Source of the DNA: Vibrio sinaloensis
Lineage (GTDB): Bacteria > Pseudomonadota > Gammaproteobacteria > Enterobacterales > Vibrionaceae
NCBI RefSeq assembly: GCF_000808535.1
Contig: NZ_JWLV01000012.1
Coordinates: 124,001-188,000, forward strand
Length of the DNA: 64,000 nucleotides
Direction of reading: 5' to 3'
Part shown: one piece after another, positions 20,418-28,388 of the stretch
Layout of the letters: every line of letters starts with the position of its first letter
Numbering within the stretch: the stretch's first letter is position 1
Notes under the pieces: model-generated
What the model saw: the letters and a program-made list of their open reading frames with translations, nothing else
What the model was told of the DNA's origin: nothing
Databases searched by the model: none
Made by a program: the position numbers and the translations under genes

Positions 20418-20433
20418 TCCTTTACACCTGCAG

Positions 20434-20883
20434 TTAGTCTTCCAGTCTGGCAATTTCTTCGCCAAATTCACGAATATCTTCAAAACTACGGTAAACCGAA
20501 GCAAAACGGATGTATGCGACTTTGTCCAACTCTTTAAGCTGGTCCATCACTAAGTTACCAATCATTTCGCTCGGTACTTCTCGTTCACCCGTCGCTCGAA
20601 GCTGCGACTTAATCAAACTGATTGATACATCGACCGCATCCGCACTGACTGGCCTTTTCTCTAGCGCTCGTTGAAGTCCGCCCACCATTTTGTCTTCGTT
20701 GAATGGTTCACGGTTGCCATTCGACTTAATAACTCGGGGCATGACCAACTCTGCGGTTTCAAATGTCGTAAATCGCTCACTACACGCGAGGCACTGCCTG
20801 CGACGACGAACTTGATGACCGTCAGCCACCAATCGGGAATCGATTACCTTAGTATCGTTTTCAGAACAAAAAGGACAATGCAT
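20434..20883 (-). CDS. nrdR: Transcriptional repressor NrdR
   Basis: 149-residue regulator of ribonucleotide reductase genes. Zinc ribbon cysteines C3, C6, C31 and C34 (MHCPFC and [13 protein letters not shown]) are followed by an ATP-cone domain at about 49-139. The ATG at 20881-20883 has a GGAGGT ribosome-binding site and gives the canonical MHCPFC start; 28 further in-frame upstream codons are rejected. It heads the rib gene run, the usual nrdR-ribD order. Confidence 0.97.
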   Translation of the reverse strand: MHCPFCSENDTKVIDSRLVADGHQVRRRRQCLACSERFTTFETAELVMPRVIKSNGNREPFNEDKMVGGLQRALEKRPVSADAVDVSISLIKSQLRATGEREVPSEMIGNLVMDQLKELDKVAYIRFASVYRSFEDIREFGEEIARLED

Positions 20884-20937
20884 ATCACCTCCATATAAGT
20901 GTTCGACAGTGTAGCGGATTTGCAGATCACAAGAAAA

Positions 20938-20964
20938 GCAAAAGGGGCTAGATAGCCCCTTTTT
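20938..20964 (-). terminator. Terminator after proA
   Basis: Stem GGGGCTA/TAGCCCC with a 2-nt turn, extended by A/T pairs, then UUUUGCUUUU on the minus strand. It separates proBA from nrdR. Confidence 0.85.
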
Positions 20965-20987
20965 CAATCAATCTTTAGGTTGTTTTG

Positions 20988-22238
20988 TTAACTACGCGGC
21001 AAGTAGTTCGCTTTACCGACCCACTTGTAGCTTGTCAACTCTTCCAAGCCCATAGGACCACGAGCGTGCAGTTTCTGCGTAGAGACCGCCACTTCAGCAC
21101 CTAAACCAAACTGTGCACCGTCCGTAAAGCGTGTTGATGCGTTAACATAAACCGCCGCTGAACCCACTGAATTGATGAATAATTCCGAGTTCTCGAGACT
21201 ATTTGTCATGATCGCATCCGAGTGGCTCGCGTTGTGAACACGCATGTGATCGATGGCTTCTTTGACATCGGCAACCACTTTAACGCCTAACGTGTAGCTC
21301 AACCATTCGGTGTCAAAATCCCCCTCACCCGCGTCACGCAAGTCTTTCGCGCTTGATAACAAGGCTTTCGCTTTTGGCTCTGCAACTAGAGCAACTTTGT
21401 CCACCAGACGCTCAGCAAGCATTGGTAAGAAATCCGCCGCAACCTTTTCATGCACAAGTAGCGTATCTAGTGAGTTGCAAGCTGATGGGCGTTGCACTTT
21501 CGAGTTCTCAACCACGTTCAGCGATTTTTCAAGATCGGCACTTTCGTCAACAAAAATGTGGCTGATACCAAAACCACCAATGATGACTGGAATCGTGCTG
21601 TTCTCTTTACACATTTTGTGCAAGCCAGCTCCGCCGCGTGGAATAATCATATCCACGTATTCATCGAGTTTTAGAAGCTGCGAAACCAGTTCACGATCAG
21701 GCTTTTCAATGTACTGAACCGACGCCGCAGGTAGACCCGCTTTTGCCAACGCAGATTGAATGACTTTAACCAACTCCATGTTAGAAAAGAACGTCTCTTT
21801 ACCACCGCGTAGAATACTCGCGTTACCCGTTTTTAAGCACAAGGCTGCGATGTCGATGGTGACATTTGGACGCGCTTCGTAAATAACCCCGACAACACCA
21901 AGTGGTACACGGCGACGAGAAAGGGACATACCGTTTTCAAGTACTTTGCTGTCTAACTCGCTACCAACCGGATCATTAAGACTGATGACATTGCGCACAT
22001 CATTCGCAATGCCAGATAAGCGCTCTTCGTTAAGCAGAAGACGGTCCAATAGTGCCTCTGTCAGCCCTGCTTCACGCCCTTTTTCAATGTCTTTTGCATT
22101 CGCGGCAAGAATAATCTTTGCATTGGCTTCTAGCTCATCGGCGATAATAGCGAGTGCTTTGTTTTTTTGTGCCGTTGATGCTGTCGCCAGTTGAAACGCT
22201 GCTTCTTTTGCAGCTTGGCCCATAGAAATCAGTTCCAC
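20988..22238 (-). CDS. proA: Gamma-glutamyl phosphate reductase
   Basis: Second step of proline synthesis: reduces gamma-glutamyl phosphate to glutamate semialdehyde with NADPH. 416 residues of the aldehyde-dehydrogenase fold; the catalytic cysteine lies in [11 protein letters not shown] (about residue 255), and [11 protein letters not shown] and [19 protein letters not shown] are typical. It is separated from proB by only 10 bases, so the two form one operon. Confidence 0.97.
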   Translation of the reverse strand: MELISMGQAAKEAAFQLATASTAQKNKALAIIADELEANAKIILAANAKDIEKGREAGLTEALLDRLLLNEERLSGIANDVRNVISLNDPVGSELDSKVLENGMSLSRRRVPLGVVGVIYEARPNVTIDIAALCLKTGNASILRGGKETFFSNMELVKVIQSALAKAGLPAASVQYIEKPDRELVSQLLKLDEYVDMIIPRGGAGLHKMCKENSTIPVIIGGFGISHIFVDESADLEKSLNVVENSKVQRPSACNSLDTLLVHEKVAADFLPMLAERLVDKVALVAEPKAKALLSSAKDLRDAGEGDFDTEWLSYTLGVKVVADVKEAIDHMRVHNASHSDAIMTNSLENSELFINSVGSAAVYVNASTRFTDGAQFGLGAEVAVSTQKLHARGPMGLEELTSYKWVGKANYLPRS

Positions 22239-22248
22239 AATTCTTTCC

Positions 22249-23382
22249 TTATTCTTGGATTACGACCATGTCGTCACGATGAAGCACTTCACTGCCGTAG
22301 TCGTAACCTAAAATACCGATAATATCTTTGCTGTGTTTGCCGACGATTTTAGCCATATCTTGGCTTGAGTAGCTGGCGATACCACGTGCAACCAGCTTAC
22401 CTTGAGCGTCAGTAACACGGACAACATCACCTCGCGCGAACTCACCGCTCACTCCCGTCAAGCCTTTGGCAAGCAAGCTGCTTCCTTTCTCTACCACCGC
22501 ATTAACCGCGCCATCATCAATGACAATGTCGCCTGATGCTGCAGGACCTGCCAAGATCCAACGCTTGCGGTTTTCGAGCGCTTCTTCACACGGAAGGAAA
22601 CGGGTCCCTTGTGGCTCATCACTCAATGAGTCAAAAACAACATTCGGAGCGCTACCTGCGGCGATAATAACTTCAATACCTGCTCGTCGTGCGATATCAG
22701 CGGCTTGTAACTTAGTCGCCATACCGCCAGTGCCTAGCGTTGTGCCACTACCACCAGCAATTTTACGCAGTGTATCATCAATGGTTTTCACTTCTTTGAT
22801 TAACTCAGCGTTAGGATCTTTACGAGGGTCTGCTGTAAATAATCCTTTTTGATCGGTCAGCAGCAATAGCTTGTCGGCACCACACAAAATACCAACCAAT
22901 GCCGATAAGTTATCATTGTCACCAACTTTGATTTCACTGGTCGCAACGGCATCGTTTTCGTTAACAACGGGAATAATATCGTTTTCAACCAGCGCGTTGA
23001 TGGTGTCACGAGCATTTAAGAAGCGCTCGCGATCCTCTAAATCTGCCCGCGTCAGCAACATCTGACCAATTTTCAAACCGTAGATAGCAAACAATGATTC
23101 CCACGTTTGAATCAATTGGCTTTGACCAACGGCCGCTAACAGTTGCTTACTGGCCATAGAGTTGGGCAATGCGGGGTAACCTAGGTGCTCTCGACCAGCC
23201 GCGATGGCGCCAGACGAAACCATCACCACTGAGTGGCCTTGTTTTTTTAGCTCAGCGCATTGACGAACCAACTCAACCATATGAGCTCGGTCTAACGCCA
23301 GCGTTCCACCAGTTAATACACTAGTACCTAGTTTCACTACCACAGTCTGTGGCTGTAGTACTTTTCCGCTTTCTTGATTCAT
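22249..23382 (-). CDS. proB: Glutamate 5-kinase
   Basis: First and feedback-controlled enzyme of proline synthesis. 377 residues: amino-acid-kinase domain ([12 protein letters not shown] near the start, [15 protein letters not shown] about 220-234) and a C-terminal PUA domain from about residue 285. The ATG at 23380-23382 has a good AGAAAGG site; nine upstream in-frame codons are not used. Order proB-proA beside crl-frsA-gpt is the same as in E. coli. Confidence 0.96.
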   Translation of the reverse strand: MNQESGKVLQPQTVVVKLGTSVLTGGTLALDRAHMVELVRQCAELKKQGHSVVMVSSGAIAAGREHLGYPALPNSMASKQLLAAVGQSQLIQTWESLFAIYGLKIGQMLLTRADLEDRERFLNARDTINALVENDIIPVVNENDAVATSEIKVGDNDNLSALVGILCGADKLLLLTDQKGLFTADPRKDPNAELIKEVKTIDDTLRKIAGGSGTTLGTGGMATKLQAADIARRAGIEVIIAAGSAPNVVFDSLSDEPQGTRFLPCEEALENRKRWILAGPAASGDIVIDDGAVNAVVEKGSSLLAKGLTGVSGEFARGDVVRVTDAQGKLVARGIASYSSQDMAKIVGKHSKDIIGILGYDYGSEVLHRDDMVVIQE

Positions 23383-23496
23383 TGCCTTTCTACTATGAAA
23401 TAAATACAAACCGTCACAATCGACGCAGTCACAACAAGACGCTGAAGATTGATTAGACCTGATGTTTTAGCAATCAAATGGTAAATTCACAAGTAG

Positions 23497-23521
23497 AAAA
23501 GGCGCGAAAACGCGCCTTTTT
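23497..23521 (-). terminator. Terminator after crl
   Basis: Ten-base-pair stem AAAAGGCGCG/CGCGCCTTTT with an AAAA loop; the A run on the plus strand gives U on the minus strand. It lies between crl and proB, 29 bases after the crl stop. Confidence 0.85.
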
Positions 23522-23549
23522 GTTGTTGGTAGAGGGTAAACGATGAAAA

Positions 23550-23939
23550 TCAGACGAATTCGACAGATTCTTCGTGCATTTGAACCTCTAGTGCAAATTG
23601 ACTTTTCAAGGTTTCGACGAGCTTGTCATGGAACGCCACTTGAGTACGGTTGACGTCCTCGACCACTTTTTTCGGTATGCTCTTTTCTTGCCAATCTCCA
23701 GTCACATCATAAAGCCCAGTGCGATAGCGTGCTTGGAATACACCATCTTGTAGATTGAGCTCTAACCACCACCCCCAAAACTCTCTTTTTTCTGGTGACT
23801 TTTTATCGTCTACACAAACAGACAAGCAATCAAACAAATAAGCCCCTTCTTCACACTGCGATTCGCGTAAATAAGGTCCAATTGCCCTCATAACGGAAAC
23901 CAAACGATAGTGAGTCGGCTTTTTTATAGTATCAGACAT
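23550..23939 (-). CDS. crl: Sigma factor-binding protein Crl
   Basis: 129-residue homologue of Crl, which binds SigmaS and promotes its holoenzyme in stationary phase. The conserved block FDCLSVCVDDKKSPEKREFW followed by GWWLEL (about residues 32-58) and YRTGLYDVTGDW (about 70-81) match the family; the N- and C-terminal ends are less conserved. Located between frsA and proB as in E. coli. Confidence 0.92.
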   Translation of the reverse strand: MSDTIKKPTHYRLVSVMRAIGPYLRESQCEEGAYLFDCLSVCVDDKKSPEKREFWGWWLELNLQDGVFQARYRTGLYDVTGDWQEKSIPKKVVEDVNRTQVAFHDKLVETLKSQFALEVQMHEESVEFV

Positions 23940-24044
23940 TATGAATCTCCATATTCATCACTGAAATTATTATAAAAGGCTGATTCCAGGACTTGTTAGT
24001 CTAGGTACAGCCTAATATCAGTGTCGTCTAAAATACTTGAGATG

Positions 24045-25292
24045 TCATCTCATTAGCTCATCTTCTAGCCACTTAATCGCTAAATCGAGGGATTGCTCAT
24101 ATCCTTGTGTAATTGTTTTTGCACTGATTTTCTTCGCTTTACCGTAGTCGCTGTATAAAGCAACCATCTGATTATCGCTATAAGGGGAAACAGGATCTCC
24201 TTCTAAGCTCATTGCCAAAATAGGGACACGAGTTTTACGGCTAGACAATATCCCCTGCACTTTCAACGACCAAGCCATCAGTTGACTCGACAGGCTATGA
24301 ATATCAACTGCATTTTTGCCTAAACGCGACGCCAGCACATCAAGGTACATCTTCGGCATACTCTTGAGCTTATCGGGTGATGATAAGACATCATGGATCG
24401 GAGCCCCCATCGAGACACACGCCTTGATTTTATCTTGCTCCAAAAATGAAAGACGCACCATCGCATTACCACCAAAGCGAAAACCAATCAGCCCTACTCT
24501 GTGATGATCGACCCAAGGAATGGAGTACAACTCATTGAGCACAGCCTGGTGCAATACTGACGTGTCTTCAGTTAAGTTCCAGTGCGTATTGTGCCCAATC
24601 GAAGGCATATCGACGGTTAGCATCGCGATATTTTTCTTCGCAAGATGGTCACGGAAAACGGTCCACAAGTCGGTTTGCAAACTGTCCAGCCCAGCACTCA
24701 CAATCACCACAGGTTGCGGCTTTTCGGTACTGGTAAGGTGAAGGTGAGCAATAATGCTTTTTTTCTGATAAGGGATCTCTAACCGCTTTACGATGTACTT
24801 AGTCTTCTTGGTCGCTTCGGTATATGCAGAACTTGCTAAAACTTGCGCCTGAGTCGCCAGATTATCGTTTTTTAGATGCGGATAGCCGGCAATGCTAAAA
24901 CAGAGTGACGCATTAAAAAGCTCATCAGCCGCGTCTTCGCCCTTCAGTTGCGATGAACGCTTTTGGTGAAGCATGCCGAGCTTCGTCCACTCATAGGTCC
25001 AGTTACCACTGTGATACCCCATGACGGTGTCTAACCACTCTTCATGAGTTCGGGAATGCTTCGAAGCTGCGATTTTGGCGAGCACCGCTTCAATCTCGAT
25101 TGGATCTAAGCCCTGCCACGTCCATTGCATTCGACGCAAATTTCGATACCACTTGTATCCGTCACTCTCACGCTTTTCATCCAAGAAGCTCTGGCTACTT
25201 GGCATATATCGAGTCAGTTCCGAGGTTTCTTTCGCTTGCTTATGATTCGCAAACAACGTTTCAGAGAGATTCTTGCTGACTTCCTCAGACAT
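24045..25292 (-). CDS. frsA: FrsA family alpha/beta hydrolase (fermentation/respiration switch protein)
   Basis: 415 residues with the FrsA/YafA family layout: an N-terminal helical region (WYRNLRRMQWTWQGLDP, about 47-64) and a C-terminal alpha/beta-hydrolase domain. That domain contains VIVSAGLDSLQTD (about 197-209), MPSIGHN and the nucleophile-elbow-like GFRFGGNAMVR (about 270-280). FrsA homologues have been linked to IIA-Glc and to fermentation, but their chemistry is debated. Context crl-frsA-gpt is conserved. Confidence 0.9.
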   Translation of the reverse strand: MSEEVSKNLSETLFANHKQAKETSELTRYMPSSQSFLDEKRESDGYKWYRNLRRMQWTWQGLDPIEIEAVLAKIAASKHSRTHEEWLDTVMGYHSGNWTYEWTKLGMLHQKRSSQLKGEDAADELFNASLCFSIAGYPHLKNDNLATQAQVLASSAYTEATKKTKYIVKRLEIPYQKKSIIAHLHLTSTEKPQPVVIVSAGLDSLQTDLWTVFRDHLAKKNIAMLTVDMPSIGHNTHWNLTEDTSVLHQAVLNELYSIPWVDHHRVGLIGFRFGGNAMVRLSFLEQDKIKACVSMGAPIHDVLSSPDKLKSMPKMYLDVLASRLGKNAVDIHSLSSQLMAWSLKVQGILSSRKTRVPILAMSLEGDPVSPYSDNQMVALYSDYGKAKKISAKTITQGYEQSLDLAIKWLEDELMR

Positions 25293-25329
25293 GGGCTTAA
25301 CCTAGTAAATGTGCTTTTCTAAATTGTAT

Positions 25330-25359
25330 AAAAAAAAATGGCCCAATAAAGGGCCATTT
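25330..25359 (-). terminator. Terminator after gpt
   Basis: Stem AAATGGCCC/GGGCCATTT with loop AATAAA, followed on the minus strand by a run of U (A8 at 25331-25338 on the plus strand). It lies 32 bases after the gpt stop. Confidence 0.9.
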
Positions 25360-25390
25360 ATCAAGAATCAGCGGCATTGTGCCATTTTGA

Positions 25391-25855
25391 TTACTTTTGT
25401 TTGCGGTTGATTGGCTCAACGTACTGGATAGACATGTCCCATGGCTGCTCAATCCATGTATCTTGAGCAATGTCTACCACGTAATCGTCTAGCAGTTCTA
25501 CTCCAGCAGGTTTTGCACAAACAGCAATCAATTTTGCTTTCGGGTACATTTCACGTAACTTACGCGCGGTATCACCACTGTCAACTAGGTCTTCCACGAT
25601 CAGGAAGCCTTCACCGTCACCTTCAGGTGCTTTTACAACAGTCATATCACGTTGGTGGTCGTGGTCATAGCTTGAGATACAAATCGTATCAACGTGACGA
25701 ATACCGAGCTCACGAGCAAGAATTGCCCCGGGAACCAAACCACCACGGCTTACCGCCCAAATACCTTTCCACTGCTCAGCTGGCATCTGTTTCTCAGCCA
25801 ACTCGCGACAGAATGTGTGCATTTGGTCCCATGTGATAATGAATTTCTTAGCCAT
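25391..25855 (-). CDS. gpt: Xanthine(-guanine) phosphoribosyltransferase
   Basis: Purine salvage enzyme, 154 residues, transfers phosphoribose from PRPP to guanine, xanthine and hypoxanthine. The PRPP loop [20 protein letters not shown] is at about residues 85-104, and N-terminal [16 protein letters not shown] and [12 protein letters not shown] are typical. A PurR-like operator lies about 87 bases upstream (25942-25957). The adjacent upstream gene encodes a purine permease, so the two are a salvage pair. Confidence 0.95.
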   Translation of the reverse strand: MAKKFIITWDQMHTFCRELAEKQMPAEQWKGIWAVSRGGLVPGAILARELGIRHVDTICISSYDHDHQRDMTVVKAPEGDGEGFLIVEDLVDSGDTARKLREMYPKAKLIAVCAKPAGVELLDDYVVDIAQDTWIEQPWDMSIQYVEPINRKQK

Positions 25856-25941
25856 TGTAATAACCTAATAATTTGAAAAATCCGCATCCCCACAAAGCGT
25901 GACTGTCGGTTTGGAGTGCTTTAGCAAGTTGGGGAAAAGCT

Positions 25942-25957
25942 ACGCAAACGTTTATTT
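25942..25957 (-). promoter_or_regulatory. PurR-like operator upstream of gpt
   Basis: ACGCAAACGTTTATTT matches 10 of the 11 fixed positions of the PurR box ANGCAANCGNTTNCNT, including the full GCAAACGTTT core. It lies in the gpt upstream region, after the permease terminator. PurR represses purine genes when hypoxanthine or guanine is bound; regulation here is inferred. Confidence 0.65.
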
Positions 25958-26004
25958 TAACGGATGAGACTGGTAATACCAATGATTAACCTCTCCTCAA
26001 AACG

Positions 26005-26043
26005 AAAAAACATCGCTACAGCAGAGAAACAGCCATAGCGATG
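26005..26043 (-). terminator. Terminator after the NCS2 permease gene
   Basis: Stem CATCGCTA/TAGCGATG (26011-26018 with 26036-26043) and a 17-nt loop, followed on the minus strand by U6 (26005-26010). Confidence 0.85.
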
Positions 26044-26069
26044 CTCAAAAATGTGATAGGTAAGTCTAA

Positions 26070-27359
26070 TTAAGCAAACAAGTACTTAAGAATGAAGACT
26101 GCAGAAAGAACCCACACACTGATTGAAACTTCACGACCACGGCCACTCAACAGTTTAATCGCTGCGTAAGAGATAAAGCCAAGCGCGATACCTTCAGCAA
26201 TTGAGTAAGTTAATGGCATTAGAAGACAAGTCACTACGACTGGAGCCGCTTCTGTTAGATCACGCCAGTCAACACTTACCAATCCAGACATCATTAGGAT
26301 CGCAACGTAGAATAGCGCACCCGCTGTTGCGTAAGCTGGGATCATGCCCGCCAATGGTGAGAAGAAAAGAGCTAAAAGGAACAACACCCCAACTACAACG
26401 GCAGTAAGACCAGTACGACCACCAGCAGCCACACCAGCTGTTGATTCAACGTAAGATGTTGTACTTGATGTACCAATCATCGCACCAACTGACGTCGCGG
26501 TAGAATCAGCCAGTAACGCTTTGCTTAAACGCGGTAGTTTGCCATCTTCTTTAATAAGGTCAGCTTTTTGCGCAACGCCAACCAGAGTACCTGCCGTATC
26601 GAATAGGTCAACGAACAGGAATGCGAACACCACAGAAATCATACCCACTTCGAAGACATCGGCGATATTCATTTGCATGAATGTTGGTGCAACACTTGGT
26701 GGCGTAGACATAATACCGCCCCACTGAACATCACCCAACATCAAACCAATCACTGTAATGATCAAAATTGCAATCATTACCGCGCCACGAACGCCTCGAT
26801 AGACAAGACCAATGGTCAAAAAGAAGCCAAGAGCAGCAAGAGCAGGCTGGAGACCAGTAATATGGCCAAGACCAACCAAGGTTGCTGGATTGTCGACAAC
26901 AATGCCTGAGTTTTGCAGGCCGATAAATGCCAAGAACAAACCGATACCTGCAGAAATACCAGTACGAAGAGACATCGGGATCGAGTTGATGATCCACTCA
27001 CGAACCTTAAAAATACTCAAGGCCATGAAGATGAGACCTGAGACAAATACAGCCCCAAGCGCAACCTGCCATGAATGCCCCATACCTAGAACAACACCGT
27101 AGGTAAAGAAGGCATTTAAGCCCATACCTGGAGCAAGCGCGATAGGATAATTCGCAACAAAACCCATAATGAAACAGCCAATTGCCGCAGCAAGACAGGT
27201 AGCGACAAACACAGCGCCTTTATCCATACCTGCATCTGCTAACATTGCTGGGTTAACAAAGATAATGTAGGCCATGGTTAAAAAGGTGGTAACACCCGCG
27301 ATGATCTCAGTTTTAACGTTCGTGCCGTTTTCACTGAGTTTGAACAGTTTTTCGAACAT
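26070..27359 (-). CDS. NCS2-family purine permease (AzgA/GhxP-like)
   Basis: 429-residue polytopic transporter of the AzgA branch of NCS2 (adenine, guanine/hypoxanthine permeases). The N-terminus MFEKLFKLSENGTNVKTEIIAGVTTFLTMAYI, then NPAMLADAG, and LFVDLFDTAGTLVGVAQKA with the GTSSTTSYVESTAG motif are characteristic; 12-14 membrane segments are expected. Substrate cannot be fixed from sequence; guanine/hypoxanthine or adenine are most likely. It has a perfect PurR-box match in its promoter region and lies next to gpt, which supports purine uptake. Confidence 0.88.
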   Translation of the reverse strand: MFEKLFKLSENGTNVKTEIIAGVTTFLTMAYIIFVNPAMLADAGMDKGAVFVATCLAAAIGCFIMGFVANYPIALAPGMGLNAFFTYGVVLGMGHSWQVALGAVFVSGLIFMALSIFKVREWIINSIPMSLRTGISAGIGLFLAFIGLQNSGIVVDNPATLVGLGHITGLQPALAALGFFLTIGLVYRGVRGAVMIAILIITVIGLMLGDVQWGGIMSTPPSVAPTFMQMNIADVFEVGMISVVFAFLFVDLFDTAGTLVGVAQKADLIKEDGKLPRLSKALLADSTATSVGAMIGTSSTTSYVESTAGVAAGGRTGLTAVVVGVLFLLALFFSPLAGMIPAYATAGALFYVAILMMSGLVSVDWRDLTEAAPVVVTCLLMPLTYSIAEGIALGFISYAAIKLLSGRGREVSISVWVLSAVFILKYLFA

Positions 27360-27381
27360 GATCGAATCCTAAAAGGGTAAA

Positions 27382-27397
27382 AAGTAAACGGTTGCGT
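27382..27397 (-). promoter_or_regulatory. PurR operator upstream of the purine permease
   Basis: On the minus strand ACGCAACCGTTTACTT matches all 11 fixed positions of the PurR consensus ANGCAANCGNTTNCNT. It is centred about 30 bases upstream of the start codon, downstream of a TATAAT-like -10 (27413-27418), where a repressor would block transcription. Confidence 0.8.
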
Positions 27398-27726
27398 AAT
27401 CGATTGGCCGGAATTATAAAGTTATAAAATTTCAAATTCCAGATAGAATTAACACTCTAATCAACATTTCTACCATCTAGCTTGTCTATTTAAGATCAAC
27501 CGACCAATCTAGTGTAAAAATACCCGATAAAATTCAATCACTAAGACTGCGAACCATATAAAACACTGTTCGGTTATTTTTTATACTTATGAGAAAAATT
27601 ACCGGTTGGATTTGTGTAAGAAACGCGGAGGGAATATGTGTTTATGCGAATAATATGCAGGGAACTCAAAGCGATAGAAGAAACACTTTATCGGTGTGCA
27701 CTTTTTAATCGGAAAGTAAAAGGGAT
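27398..27726. other. Intergenic stretch without a supported gene
   Basis: AT-rich spacer between the purine permease promoter and the terminator of the short transcription unit at 27727-28052. Apart from the permease -10 region (TATAAT at 27413-27418 read on the minus strand), I see only short frames without convincing start signals. Confidence 0.6.
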
Positions 27727-27754
27727 AAAAAAACGCCACTCAATTTGAGTGGCG
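27727..27754 (-). terminator. Strong terminator of the short transcription unit
   Basis: Perfect 9-bp stem CGCCACTCA/TGAGTGGCG (27734-27754) with a 3-nt loop, followed on the minus strand by U7. There is no annotated-size gene before it; it ends the unit that starts near 28040 and contains the 28-codon ORF. Confidence 0.88.
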
Positions 27755-27840
27755 GTTGAATCATGTCAGCTATATAGGAGCTGTAAAAAAATTCCAATAT
27801 ATAGGGGTGAACAAACTTGTTCGAGAGTCACAAACTTGGA

Positions 27841-27927
27841 TTAGTATCCGAAGCTTGTTGGGTAAGTAAAGCTGCCTGTGTAAACTGAGCTGTTTAGCCA
27901 GAACGCTGCACTTGGTAAACCTTTCAT
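27841..27927 (-). CDS. Small ORF, 28 residues, possible small protein of a dual-function RNA
   Basis: Reads MKGLPSAAFWLNSSVYTGSF followed by TYPTSFGY and a TAA stop. The ATG at 27925-27927 has a good AGAAGG site about 8 bases upstream. No membrane segment and no cysteine; rich in Ser, Thr and aromatic residues. It is framed by a promoter-like pair (TTGTAA, 16 bases, TATATT) at about 28047-28074 and by a strong terminator, giving a transcript of roughly 310 nt. A CRP-like site lies just upstream. The V. cholerae dual-function RNA VcdRP encodes a 29-residue protein and is CRP-repressed, so this could be its relative. That link is inference; I could not compare sequences. Confidence 0.6.
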   Translation of the reverse strand: MKGLPSAAFWLNSSVYTGSFTYPTSFGY

Positions 27928-28046
27928 AACTATCACCTTCTAAATCAATGAAAACTAAATAAACACTATTGATTTCTCGGTTCCTTGGAGGCGACAAATC
28001 GGACTCATCCTTTGAGCATTTTCTCTTCGCTTTCGAAGTTGGTGTA

Positions 28047-28074
28047 AATATACCTCAAAGAAATTTAATTACAA
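28047..28074 (-). promoter_or_regulatory. Promoter of the short transcription unit
   Basis: On the minus strand -35 TTGTAA (4/6), a 16-base spacer and -10 TATATT (5/6). The predicted start near 28040 leaves a leader of about 110 nt before the 28-codon ORF; the leader has a CTTCG/CGAAG hairpin near its 5' end. Confidence 0.6.
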
Positions 28075-28081
28075 GCACAAA

Positions 28082-28097
28082 AGTGACAAAAGTCACA
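28082..28097. promoter_or_regulatory. CRP-like site
   Basis: AGTGACAAAAGTCACA matches 9 of 10 bases of the CRP consensus TGTGA-N6-TCACA and is almost perfectly palindromic. It is centred about 50 bases upstream of the predicted start of the short minus-strand unit, a spacing not ideal for activation. It could instead repress that unit, or act on pepD 290 bases away. Confidence 0.65.
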
Positions 28098-28110
28098 AAA
28101 AGTTCACCAA

Positions 28111-28124
28111 TTGACTTAGATCAA
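28111..28124. promoter_or_regulatory. FNR-like site
   Basis: TTGACTTAGATCAA differs from the FNR box TTGAT-N4-ATCAA at one position. It lies 13 bases from the CRP-like site in the pepD/small-ORF divergent region. Oxygen control of either side is inference. Confidence 0.55.
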
Positions 28125-28388
28125 ACAAATATTGTAATTTAATTACAGTTATATCAATTTATTATTTTTGTTTCTTACACCTGATAAGAGTCCGGTAACA
28201 TAAGCATTGCAGATAAAATCAGTATTCTGTGATAGCAGCGAAACAAATCCTCACTTCTTTCTCTACACCCGAATCTCGGAGAGTGCTATTCTGTGCGTCT
28301 ACTTAATAGGTCACATCTAGATTAATCATCTGAAATTTGAAATGTTGAAGTCATAAGATCTGGCATTATTCTTTATAAGGAGTCATCC

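Noticed and set aside
20418-20504. N-terminal extension of RibD into nrdR
   Set aside because: The 29 extra codons overlap the end of nrdR, lack a start signal and are absent from the family; the ATG at 20417 gives the usual length.
27360-27480. Possible purine riboswitch upstream of the NCS2 permease
   Set aside because: No three-way junction core; a full-consensus PurR operator explains the region better.
27644-27748. 34-codon plus-strand ORF between the purine permease and pepD
   Set aside because: It ends inside the terminator stem, its GGAGG is too far from the ATG (about 13 bases), and no promoter is evident.
27770-27997. 75-codon TTG-started frame on the minus strand over the small-ORF unit
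   Set aside because: It lacks a ribosome-binding site and runs through the UTR and the better-supported 28-codon ORF in another frame; composition is not protein-like.
27955-28008. 17-codon ORF (MSPICRLQGTEKSIVFI) in the leader of the short unit
   Set aside because: The purine-rich AAAGG abuts its ATG with no spacer, so initiation is unlikely; kept only as a possible leader peptide.
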